From Paenibacillus dokdonensis (GTDB lineage: Bacteria; Bacillota; Bacilli; Paenibacillales; Paenibacillaceae), in NCBI RefSeq assembly GCF_004916975.1, contig NZ_STGQ01000001.1:2008993-2072992 (forward strand): a stretch of DNA of 64,000 bases, written 5' to 3'. Positions 54,257 through 61,860 of the stretch are shown here, piece by piece. Within the stretch, counting starts at the first letter, position 1. Each line of letters starts with the position of its first letter. The notes beneath the pieces are model-generated. The model searched no databases. It saw nothing but the letters and a program-made list of their open reading frames with translations, and was not told the origin of the DNA. The position numbers and the translations under genes were made by a program.

Positions 54257-55135
54257 ATGAAGATGATCATGAAGAACTGGCTCCGTAAGGATATTTCAGT
54301 GGCAGTTATGTTCCTTGTGCCAAGCGGTGTCGGATTTGCGATGTTCTACCTTATTCCGTTCATCATGGGAGTGATCTATTCCTTTATGGACAATACGATA
54401 GATGGCCATTTTGTAGGACTCGATAACTACCGTGAGCTGCTTGCGAGTAATTCTTTCCGTAAGGCAGCTTACAATACATTTTATTTTACCGCGGTTAGTG
54501 TTCCGCTCATGCTTTTACTGTCTTTAGGGTTAGCGATACTGCTCAACAAAAGTACATATCTCCGAAAATGGCTGCGGACGGCATATGTGCTGCCTCTAGT
54601 GGTACCTGTCGCCTCGATCATACTTATCTGGCAGATGCTGTTTGATTGGAATGGATCTCTTAATGCCTGGCTGGGTAGCTTCGGTTACGCACGTGTAGAT
54701 TGGATGAAGACAGATGCAGCCAGGATTGTGGTCATTGTCGTTTACTTATGGAAGAACATGGGATACAACGTCATTTTGTTTTTGGCGGGACTCCAGCAAA
54801 TCCCAAAGGACTATTATGAAACTGCCCAGATTGAAGGAGCAGGGCGTTTACGGCAGTTTGGCAATATTACACTTGTCTATCTAACATCCACGATGTTCTT
54901 TGTCGTCATCATGTCGATCATTAATTCATTTAAAGTGTTTCGGGAAACGTATTTGATCGCTGGCGATTATCCGCATGACAGCATCTACATGATGCAGCAC
55001 TATATGAACAATATGTTCATGTCGATGGACATTCAGAAGCTGACAGCGGCAGCGACCTTGATGTTCGGGTGTATATTGCTGATCGTCTTGGGAATGTTTG
55101 CGCTTGAACGCCGACATCGGCAGTTCATGGAATAG
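54257..55135 (+). CDS. ABC permease, MalF/UgpA type (cassette 2)
   Basis: About 292 residues; starts at GTG 54254, ATG 54257 and ATG 54263 are all in frame behind AAGGGGG. Six transmembrane helices and the EAA loop (DYYETAQIEGAGRLRQFGNI) are present. It is closely similar to the permease at 36067 throughout, for example in LPLVVPVAS, NIGYN/NMGYN and NSFKVFRETYL. Unlike cassette 1, no binding-protein gene precedes it. It precedes the second permease by 14 bases. The inverted repeat AAGGAAT/ATTCCTT at 54166-54195 lies upstream. Confidence 0.92.
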   Translation: MKMIMKNWLRKDISVAVMFLVPSGVGFAMFYLIPFIMGVIYSFMDNTIDGHFVGLDNYRELLASNSFRKAAYNTFYFTAVSVPLMLLLSLGLAILLNKSTYLRKWLRTAYVLPLVVPVASIILIWQMLFDWNGSLNAWLGSFGYARVDWMKTDAARIVVIVVYLWKNMGYNVILFLAGLQQIPKDYYETAQIEGAGRLRQFGNITLVYLTSTMFFVVIMSIINSFKVFRETYLIAGDYPHDSIYMMQHYMNNMFMSMDIQKLTAAATLMFGCILLIVLGMFALERRHRQFME

Positions 55136-55149
55136 GGGGCGAGAAAACA

Positions 55150-56028
55150 GTGCCAGTTGCCAGAGTATTGCAAAAAAGTGCCTTAACGCTCGTCCTGGGC
55201 GTTATAGCGGTCATGTTATTATTCCCAATTGTGATCACATTCACAAATTCACTGATGACAGAAAAGGAAATCAATATTAATTATGGACCCATCGGACAGA
55301 TGAAAGAAGCGTCTGCAGGCAAAGCAAATCCTTATGTGAATTTAAAATTGTTGCCGGATAAAGTCTCCTTGGAGCAGTATGGCAAGGTGCTTTTGGACAA
55401 CCCAAAATACTTGACGATGTTCTGGAATTCCGTATTGATGGTGGTGCCGATCATCTCAGGACAGACCGTCGTCGCAGCACTGGCTGCATATGCGTTCTCC
55501 AAGCTGAGGTTTCGCGGCAGGGATCCGTTATTTTTAATCTATGTCTTAACGATGCTCATGCCGTTCCAGGTAACGCTGGTTCCGAATTATATCATGGCGG
55601 ATCAGCTTGGAATACTGAATAGTCCGAATGCGATTATATTGCCTGGGATTTTTGCTGCTTTTGGCGTGTTTATGCTCAGGCAGTTCATGCTGGATATTCC
55701 TTATGCCTATATCGAAGCGGCCAAAATCGACGGAGCCGGACACTTACGGATATTCATTCAAATTATTATTCCGATGATCAAGCCCGGACTAGCTGCATTG
55801 ATTATTTTATTGTTCGTCGATTATTGGAATATGGTGGAGCAGCCGTTAATTTTTCTGGACGATCCGTTCAAGCAGCCGTTATCGGTTTTTCTATCCAGGA
55901 TCAATGAAGGTGAGCGGGGAATGGCTTTCGCTGCTTCCATGCTCTATATGGCTCCGATGGTTATGTTGTTTCTGTATGCGGAGTCGTATTTCATCGAGGG
56001 CGTTCAATTGTCCGGCATCAAAGGTTGA
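55150..56028 (+). CDS. ABC permease, MalG/UgpE type (cassette 2)
   Basis: The product has 292 residues from GTG 55150 behind GGGGGCGAG. Six transmembrane helices are predicted, and the EAA loop is intact (AYIEAAKIDGAGHLRIFIQI). It is the full-length counterpart of the interrupted permease at 36964, with shared segments such as NSLMTEKEI, TMLMPFQVTLVPNY and the C-terminal SYFIEGVQLSGIKG. It should pair with the preceding permease. The ATPase is not encoded here. Confidence 0.93.
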   Translation: MPVARVLQKSALTLVLGVIAVMLLFPIVITFTNSLMTEKEININYGPIGQMKEASAGKANPYVNLKLLPDKVSLEQYGKVLLDNPKYLTMFWNSVLMVVPIISGQTVVAALAAYAFSKLRFRGRDPLFLIYVLTMLMPFQVTLVPNYIMADQLGILNSPNAIILPGIFAAFGVFMLRQFMLDIPYAYIEAAKIDGAGHLRIFIQIIIPMIKPGLAALIILLFVDYWNMVEQPLIFLDDPFKQPLSVFLSRINEGERGMAFAASMLYMAPMVMLFLYAESYFIEGVQLSGIKG

Positions 56029-56037
56029 TATTTACGT

Positions 56038-56100
56038 TAACTTTCCTTCGGAAAGTTTTAGCGATTGCTTACGAAGGTAACTTTCCTTCGGAAAGTTTTA
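56038..56100. repeat. Twin identical hairpins between permease and adaptor remnant
   Basis: AACTTTCCTTCGGAAAGTT occurs at 56039-56057 and again at 56079-56097. Each copy is a perfect 8-bp stem with a three-base loop, extended in both copies to TAACTT...AGTTTTA. The second copy ends just before the AGGAG of the adaptor remnant. The T runs are short, so processing or mRNA-stability elements are as likely as terminators. Confidence 0.75.
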
Positions 56101-56115
56101 AGGAGACAACGGGAA

Positions 56116-56391
56116 ATGGAGCTAGCAATTGATCGAAAACGCAAACGAATCATTCAGGTCGCATTCATGTTTTTTGTGGGGCTATTGCTGTTCTTTACAT
56201 TGTTCAGTAACACGCTGCAATCGTTAAACCTGGCGAAAGTGGGAACGGAAAAACCTACGCTAGGAAGTATTAATTTTACGATCGAAGGTAGCGGTATTTT
56301 GCACCCGCTCGCTGAAGTTAAACTTTCGAATACTGCGAACTTGAAGATCTGTACATCGCTCTTGTTCAATGTTTTGTCTTGTTCCATGTAA
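56116..56391 (+). pseudogene. HlyD-like adaptor, N-terminal remnant (cassette 2)
   Basis: From ATG 56116 (AAGGAG upstream) the frame encodes a charged N-terminus, the transmembrane helix (AFMFFVGLLLFFTLFSNTLQ) and about 30 residues homologous to the start of the adaptor at 37860 (NTLQSLNLAKV...GSINFTIEGSGILHPLAEV). At about 56350 the similarity stops; a few unrelated codons lead to a TAA at 56389-56391. All lipoyl, hairpin and barrel domains are missing. The sequence that follows belongs to a binding protein in another frame. Confidence 0.85.
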
Positions 56392-57304
56392 CGTATTGGA
56401 TGCTATGAAGTTAAATGATGGTATTTACACCGTTCCTTCCGGATTTTTCTTGAGAGCTTTCATTGGCGATGGGGATGTTCTTAAGAACACAGATGTAAAG
56501 ATCGATGAAAAGAACTGGTCTTGGAAGGAGTTTGGGGAAATTTCGAAAAAAATCATGCAAAGGGCCGAGAAGGGCAATAAGGATCAGCGCTATGCCTTAG
56601 CGAACAATCCGCCGGATGTGATCCTTCAAGAAATGATTGTGGATAGTTACGCACAGTTCGTTGACACTGCCGCAAAAAAGGCAAAGTTCGATTCTCCCGC
56701 ATTAGTGGAACTGATGCAGCAAATCAAAAAAATGTACGATGAAAAAATCATGACTTCGGCGCCAGCGGATGTTGGCAATCAATTGTTTTACTCAGCAGTT
56801 ATAACATCTCCAGTAGATTTAATCGATGGCCCGCATTCGTTTTTTGAAAATCCGAAACTGCTTCAAAAGCCGCATAATGGACAAGCTACAGGCGGCATGA
56901 GGATCATCCCGTCATCTCAGTTCGCGATACAAGCCAAATCTCCGGCTAAAGACGAAGCGTGGAAATTTATTACCTTCTTATTATCTGAGGAAGCGCAATC
57001 AATGCAGGACAGAGAAGGATTTTCGCTTCTGAAATCGGTTAACGAGAAGATGTTGAACGACATTCAGGAAAAAGTTAAAAATGCCGCATACAAGCTTCCC
57101 AATGGAAATACAGCCAAGGTATCCGACGAAGAATTTACTCAGTTCAAACAACTTATTAATTCCGCGGATCAATACGCAAGTCTGGATGGTAAAGTGATTT
57201 ACATTGTAGGAGAAGAGTCTATTTCATTTTTTAGTGGACAGAAATCTGCGGAAGAAGTGGCCAAGCTTATTCAGAACCGGACGACAATTTATTTGAACGA
57301 ATAG
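56369..57304 (+). pseudogene. Solute-binding protein, C-terminal remnant (cassette 2)
   Basis: The open frame (311 codons from ATG 56369) corresponds to the last two thirds of the binding lipoprotein of cassette 1: NVLDAMKLNDGIYTVPSGFF matches its NILDNVRTGNALYSMPLSFF, KNWSWKEFGEISKKI matches KSWSWIDFMKTSKQL, and both end in YLNE. The signal peptide, lipobox and first lobe are absent, so the product could not be exported or bind ligand normally. There is no ribosome binding site before the ATG. It is fused out of frame to the adaptor remnant, which points to one deletion at about 56350-56390. Confidence 0.85.
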
Positions 57305-57320
57305 AAAGCATGGAAAGATA

Positions 57321-57350
57321 AAAGGCAGCCACCCCGTGAGCTGCTTTTTC
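57321..57350 (+). terminator. Weak hairpin before the cassette 2 secreted protein
   Basis: GGCAGC (about 57324-57329) pairs with GCTGC (57340-57344), followed by five T residues. The short stem suggests an attenuator more than a full terminator. Confidence 0.4.
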
Positions 57351-57408
57351 CAAGAAACAGGGAATTAGGCAGCCTCAACATAATGCTTGAAATCAGGGAG
57401 GGGAATTC

Positions 57409-59931
57409 ATGAACAAACGCATCAACTTGTATGCGGCAGTTCTGCTAGGCACAATAGTCTTAAGTCAGAATATCGCACACGGCGCTAACGCAGCAGCATT
57501 CTCAGGAGTTTCACCGGTCAAGAAAACAACAACAACTAACGCAGCACCATTCATGCTGGACAAACTCGGCTCTATTACTCTGAAGAGCAATGTCAGTATG
57601 AAGCTGACGGATATGGACGTTTTTGCGCAGCCGGGAGGTAATATTCTTACTTATACACTTATTTATAGCAATGGAACGAGTAATAGAGTAGATCTTATCG
57701 ATTATTTCACGAAGATCACCACGACCGGCGGCACGGTCATACAAGGAAAATCTGTCACAATTGATGCCGGCAAAAAAATGGTTCCCGCGAAGAGCAGTCA
57801 AACCGTCACTTATTATGTGAATATTGGGAAGGCTGTAAAATTAAATGGAGTCAAGGTTTCCATCTTCGAGTGGGACTTCAATAGCGCCAACTATCAGAAA
57901 AGGCTGGGTGTTTTCACGACTCCAGGCGGCTATACATCGCTAGTCCCTCAAGGCCAAAGTCAGAAGATCATGATGAATAATCTGCCTGTAACGACCAAAG
58001 CAGAGAGCCTTCAAAAGATTCAAATGAATGGAAAAGTATACATGAAGATAGGTGTGAGTCTCGTTAATTGGGGCACAAAAGTTCTAATCAATCCAGACTA
58101 TAAAGCGTACCTGAAGTCATCCGGTGGTTCGGTATTCGAGCTCAAGCTGGAGGATGCCAGCAGCAATTACAAGGTACAACCACAAGAGAAGAAAACAATC
58201 TACTATCTGGCAGAAGTTCCTTCTTATATGAAAACAGATAATATGACACTGCAATTCGCATATGAAGACTCGACTTTGAAAATGAATCTTCCAGTTAAAT
58301 CTTTTAAGCTTCCCGGTTTAACAGCTGCTGACTCAGTCGTGGCGGACTACGCGGTGAAGAAAATTTCCATCGCCAATAATGCGGTAGAAACGCAGCTAAA
58401 GAGTGCAGCTGTGTATTCGGAGAACGAATCCGCAAAATGGAGTCTGCAATTCCGTATTAAAAATCTCGGTAATAAATCGGTAACTCTGCCTGCTTATGAG
58501 CTTGCCATTAAAGCCGCTGAGGGTTTCAGTATTCCAGTGAATTCAAAAGGGCTTGCTAATTTAACCATAAAGCCGCTTGAAGAGAAGATCATTGATCTCA
58601 GCGGGGTTGTGCCATTGAAACTGAATCAAGGTACCTTACAGCTGCTCTTAACAGAACCCTCTGTAGACGGAAAGGTTGTTTTTCCAACCGCTTATTACAA
58701 AATACCTTATTCTCAAGAAAGCAATAACACTTTGGGAATAGAGTACTTACTCGAGAATAGTCATGGAAAGTTCGGCGTTAAGCTTGACTCTATTCAGAGG
58801 CTGCCTTGGGCAGAGGGAGATCAAATCACAGCGAAAATCAGCATTCGTAATGCATCTCTCAATACCGTACAGCTGCCTTCCCTCCAAGCTCTGGTCAAAG
58901 CAGGAATGAACGATCTAAGCGGTACAGCCCGGATTGTGACCAAAAGCATCCTTACGTCTCTAGCTCCTTCTGAAACGACAGAGATGTACGTGCTTGCAAA
59001 GATACCTTATTCGTATAGTTTTAGTCAATTGAGAATTATTTTGCAGGAAACCTCTGGAGATGATGTTACGAAGTTTCTCTCTATGAACACGAATGCAGTG
59101 AATACCATGATGAATACCGTAAACGCAGGCGGCTCTTACCATATCAATACGAACGGCCAAAAAGCAGAAGTGAAGGAACGCAGATCAATCACGTATAGTG
59201 ATAACAGCTCAAATTTGATATATACAGAACTAGAAATGATCAGCGAAGAACCACGTCAATCCAAACAAGCACAGCTCGTGGCTTATTATAAGACACCTGA
59301 TAATCAATTTTATGAGGCCAAAGTTAGTCAATCGTCCAGCTCCACAATCCCCAATGGCAAGAATTTGGTTACGGTCTGGAGTAAGATTCCACAGAATGTA
59401 AATACGTCAGACCTAGTACTCTATATTGGTGAAGGGATAACGGAAGATAAATCGGCAGAGTCACCGGGTTCCATGACGGGATATATCAATGCGGTGGGAC
59501 TTTCACTTAACCCTATAGCTGCTAAAACTTCGTCTGATTTGAGACATGTGGATCTATTCCCTTACAATCTTTCAATGACCAAAGCAGAGGGCAACCTTAC
59601 AGAAGGTTCGGATACAATTGATACAGTCATCAATTACAGCCTGACTAAAAATAATGAATACGAGGCAGGTACTTACGAGCATAAGCTTGTCTTAGAACTC
59701 ACCGACCCGTATGGACAATCGACAGAAAAAACGTTAACACTCGGAACGGATTGGACTATCGGGAATAATAAATCATATTCAACAGCATTAAATAGCAGCT
59801 TATACAAAAAATTAACCGGAGGCTTCATCCGCATGAGCTTGTATGATGAGTTCCAGGGCCGAAGAATTTTGGTGGGCAGTCAGTCCTATCCAATTATTTA
59901 CGAAAAGGTATCTAAAGAAGTAAATGAATAG
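57409..59931 (+). CDS. Large secreted protein of tandem beta-rich modules (cassette 2)
   Basis: The product has 840 residues from ATG 57409 behind AGGGAGGGG. The signal peptide (LYAAVLLGTIVLSQNIAHGA) is followed by a protein collinear with that at 39043: LGSITLKSNVSMKLTDMDVF against LGTISLNSKIKATLEEVHIW, and the same module ends IYYLAEVPSYMKTDNMTLQF, IIDLSGVVPLKLNQGTLQLL and MYVLAKIPYSYSFSQLRIIL. The C-terminus LTGGFIRMSLYDEFQGRRI matches LTGGVYRLTLYDELMGERI. It is intact even though the preceding adaptor and binding-protein genes are broken. Its function is unknown. Confidence 0.78.
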   Translation: MNKRINLYAAVLLGTIVLSQNIAHGANAAAFSGVSPVKKTTTTNAAPFMLDKLGSITLKSNVSMKLTDMDVFAQPGGNILTYTLIYSNGTSNRVDLIDYFTKITTTGGTVIQGKSVTIDAGKKMVPAKSSQTVTYYVNIGKAVKLNGVKVSIFEWDFNSANYQKRLGVFTTPGGYTSLVPQGQSQKIMMNNLPVTTKAESLQKIQMNGKVYMKIGVSLVNWGTKVLINPDYKAYLKSSGGSVFELKLEDASSNYKVQPQEKKTIYYLAEVPSYMKTDNMTLQFAYEDSTLKMNLPVKSFKLPGLTAADSVVADYAVKKISIANNAVETQLKSAAVYSENESAKWSLQFRIKNLGNKSVTLPAYELAIKAAEGFSIPVNSKGLANLTIKPLEEKIIDLSGVVPLKLNQGTLQLLLTEPSVDGKVVFPTAYYKIPYSQESNNTLGIEYLLENSHGKFGVKLDSIQRLPWAEGDQITAKISIRNASLNTVQLPSLQALVKAGMNDLSGTARIVTKSILTSLAPSETTEMYVLAKIPYSYSFSQLRIILQETSGDDVTKFLSMNTNAVNTMMNTVNAGGSYHINTNGQKAEVKERRSITYSDNSSNLIYTELEMISEEPRQSKQAQLVAYYKTPDNQFYEAKVSQSSSSTIPNGKNLVTVWSKIPQNVNTSDLVLYIGEGITEDKSAESPGSMTGYINAVGLSLNPIAAKTSSDLRHVDLFPYNLSMTKAEGNLTEGSDTIDTVINYSLTKNNEYEAGTYEHKLVLELTDPYGQSTEKTLTLGTDWTIGNNKSYSTALNSSLYKKLTGGFIRMSLYDEFQGRRILVGSQSYPIIYEKVSKEVNE

Positions 59932-60236
59932 CATCGTCAGCGTAAGTAATGGAAGTACCATACTTGTAAATAGCAATACGACATTCAACTCAAAAGAAAT
60001 AAGCATGGTCTTTAGACTAGGCTTATTTCTTTTATAATTTCAGGAAACCACGGTATGAATTCCAAACCACGTAAGAAGGTTTCAAGCGTTGCAGCAAGAA
60101 AATATAATAAAAATTTAATTGGGGATGTGTCGATTTTGTCGTCAGCCGTTCGTCGTCTTCATAGAAGCTCGGATATCTTAAGAAAGAGCAGCTCAATCCA
60201 TAACAAATATAACTGGAAAATAAAAGGAGAGATACA
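59932..60236. other. Non-coding stretch with terminator after cassette 2
   Basis: A hairpin AAAAGAAATAAGC (59992-60004) with GCTTATTTCTTTT (60021-60033) terminates cassette 2. A 64-codon frame starting at 60055 has no ribosome binding site, overlaps the hydrolase start and is not convincing. The remainder should carry the hydrolase promoter. Confidence 0.6.
59992..60034 (+). terminator. Terminator of cassette 2
   Basis: AAAAGAAATAAGC pairs perfectly with GCTTATTTCTTTT across a 16-base loop that itself contains GTCT/AGAC. Confidence 0.82.
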
Positions 60237-61049
60237 ATGTACTCAGTAACTTCAAAAGATGGCACCAAAATTGCATATGACAAGGTTGGTCAAGGACCGG
60301 CACTCATACTGGTAACAGGTGCGTTCAGCTACCGGAAATTTCCTGGGCAGGTACAGCTGGCGAATCTATTATCTGAGCAATTTACAGTCTACAACTACGA
60401 CCGCCGTGGCCGCGGGGATAGCGGAGACACACAGCCATATGCCATAACCCGCGAATTTGAGGATCTACAGGCAATGATTGACGAATCTGGCGGCTCGGCA
60501 TATGTATGGGGATTGTCATCTGGAGCAGTACTTGCCCTTCAAGCAGCAGCGAGCGGAGTAAATATTACGAAATTGGCATTACATGAACCCCCATTTGTAG
60601 TTGATCCTGCAGATCGCATAGTACCGGCTCATTTCTTCGGACATGTTTCCGAACTTATTGCTGATAATCGCCGGGCCGAAGCCATTAAGTACTTTATGAC
60701 CAAAGGCATGGGCGCACCCTCGTTCGTCATTGGCATGATGCGCCTGATGCCGGGAGTATGGTCTAAACTCTTGGCCGTTGCACACACCCTTCCCTACGAT
60801 GCGGCATTGCTCGACGGGTATATGGATGGAAAGCCGTTACCGGCCAATACATGGAGCGAATTGAAGATGCCGACACTGGTGCTTGAAGGCACTGAGAGTC
60901 CGGCCTCCTTGCGTCATGGTGCCCAGGCACTGGCGGGCGTGCTCCCCCATGCGCAGCTATTGAGTAAAAAGGGCCTCGGCCATACCAAGAAACTCAATAC
61001 AAAGATCATTTCATCGGAGCTGAGAGCTTTTTTTAATGGAAATTTCTAA
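60237..61049 (+). CDS. Alpha/beta hydrolase
   Basis: The product has 270 residues from ATG 60237 behind AAAGGAGA. The alpha/beta hydrolase core is evident: KIAYDKVGQGPALILVTGAF, the YDRRGRGDSGD loop, the nucleophile elbow WGLSSGAVLAL with Ser in GLSSG, LVLEGTESPA preceding the acid, and a C-terminal catalytic histidine in KGLGHTKK. It is cytosolic. The substrate is not predictable. It lies 114 bases before the YCII-domain gene. Confidence 0.87.
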   Translation: MYSVTSKDGTKIAYDKVGQGPALILVTGAFSYRKFPGQVQLANLLSEQFTVYNYDRRGRGDSGDTQPYAITREFEDLQAMIDESGGSAYVWGLSSGAVLALQAAASGVNITKLALHEPPFVVDPADRIVPAHFFGHVSELIADNRRAEAIKYFMTKGMGAPSFVIGMMRLMPGVWSKLLAVAHTLPYDAALLDGYMDGKPLPANTWSELKMPTLVLEGTESPASLRHGAQALAGVLPHAQLLSKKGLGHTKKLNTKIISSELRAFFNGNF

Positions 61050-61163
61050 TTCTAGATGTCGATCCAGTCGAGATTGATTCGTCGTATATGTAGAAGCGGA
61101 CTTACACGGATAATATTCACACCGGTATACGACGCTTTACTATAAATTAGGAGGATTATACTT

Positions 61164-61598
61164 ATGAGATTTATGATGATTGTCAAAGCAACTACAGATT
61201 CAGAGGCGGGAGTTTTGCCCAGCCAGGAGCTTATTGATGCCATGATGAAGTATAATGAGGAGTTGGTAAAGGCTGGTGTACTGCTCGCTGCGGATGGCTT
61301 ACAGCCCAGTTCAAGCGGAGTTCGAATTTCCTATCCGGAGCCCGGTGGCAAACCGAAGGTTATTGATGGCCCGTTCACAGAGGCAAAAGAAATGATCGCG
61401 GGATATACGCTGATTGAAGTTAAATCCAGAGAAGAAGCCATAGAATGGGCGCTGCGTATGCCGGACCCCCATGGAAATGGTCAAGGACAAATTGAGCTAA
61501 GACAAGTGTTCGAGGCTGAGGACTTAACGGACAATCCGGAATCTCTGGCGAAGGAAGCGGCACTGCGCCAGCAGGTTGAGGAGATGAAAAAGGCGTAA
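61164..61598 (+). CDS. YCII/DGPF-domain protein
   Basis: The product has 144 residues. The segment VIDGPFTEAKEMIAGYTLIE is the DGPF motif of the YciI-like family, next to the N-terminal MRFMMIVKAT strand. AGGAGG precedes ATG 61164. In other bacteria, such proteins are often encoded beside ECF sigma factors of the ECF41/42 type, but none adjoins this copy. The function is unknown. Confidence 0.88.
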   Translation: MRFMMIVKATTDSEAGVLPSQELIDAMMKYNEELVKAGVLLAADGLQPSSSGVRISYPEPGGKPKVIDGPFTEAKEMIAGYTLIEVKSREEAIEWALRMPDPHGNGQGQIELRQVFEAEDLTDNPESLAKEAALRQQVEEMKKA

Positions 61599-61656
61599 TT
61601 TTGTCACGCATTTCTAAACGGAATGACAACATTATGAAAATAATAAATTAATAAAA

Positions 61657-61700
61657 CGTCCCCATCCACTTTCAAATAAAAGTAGGTGGGGATTTTTTTG
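61657..61700 (+). terminator. Terminator after the YCII-domain gene
   Basis: GTCCCCATCCACTTT pairs with AAAGTAGGTGGGGAT with minor mismatches, followed by seven T residues. Confidence 0.82.
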
Positions 61701-61860
61701 TGGAACTAGATTGAAAGATTGGGCCATAAAATCATTTTGCGACCCTTTCCCAAACCCAAATTACAGAGTATAATTTCTCGTTGTGCAATTATGCATAATG
61801 ATAGAGAGCATATCAAGATCTATCAGTGATCGAAATCATGAGGCAAGGAGGATGGAACAT

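Noticed and set aside
60055-60249. 64-residue frame before the alpha/beta hydrolase
   Set aside because: No ribosome binding site, basic low-information sequence, and it overlaps the well-supported hydrolase start.
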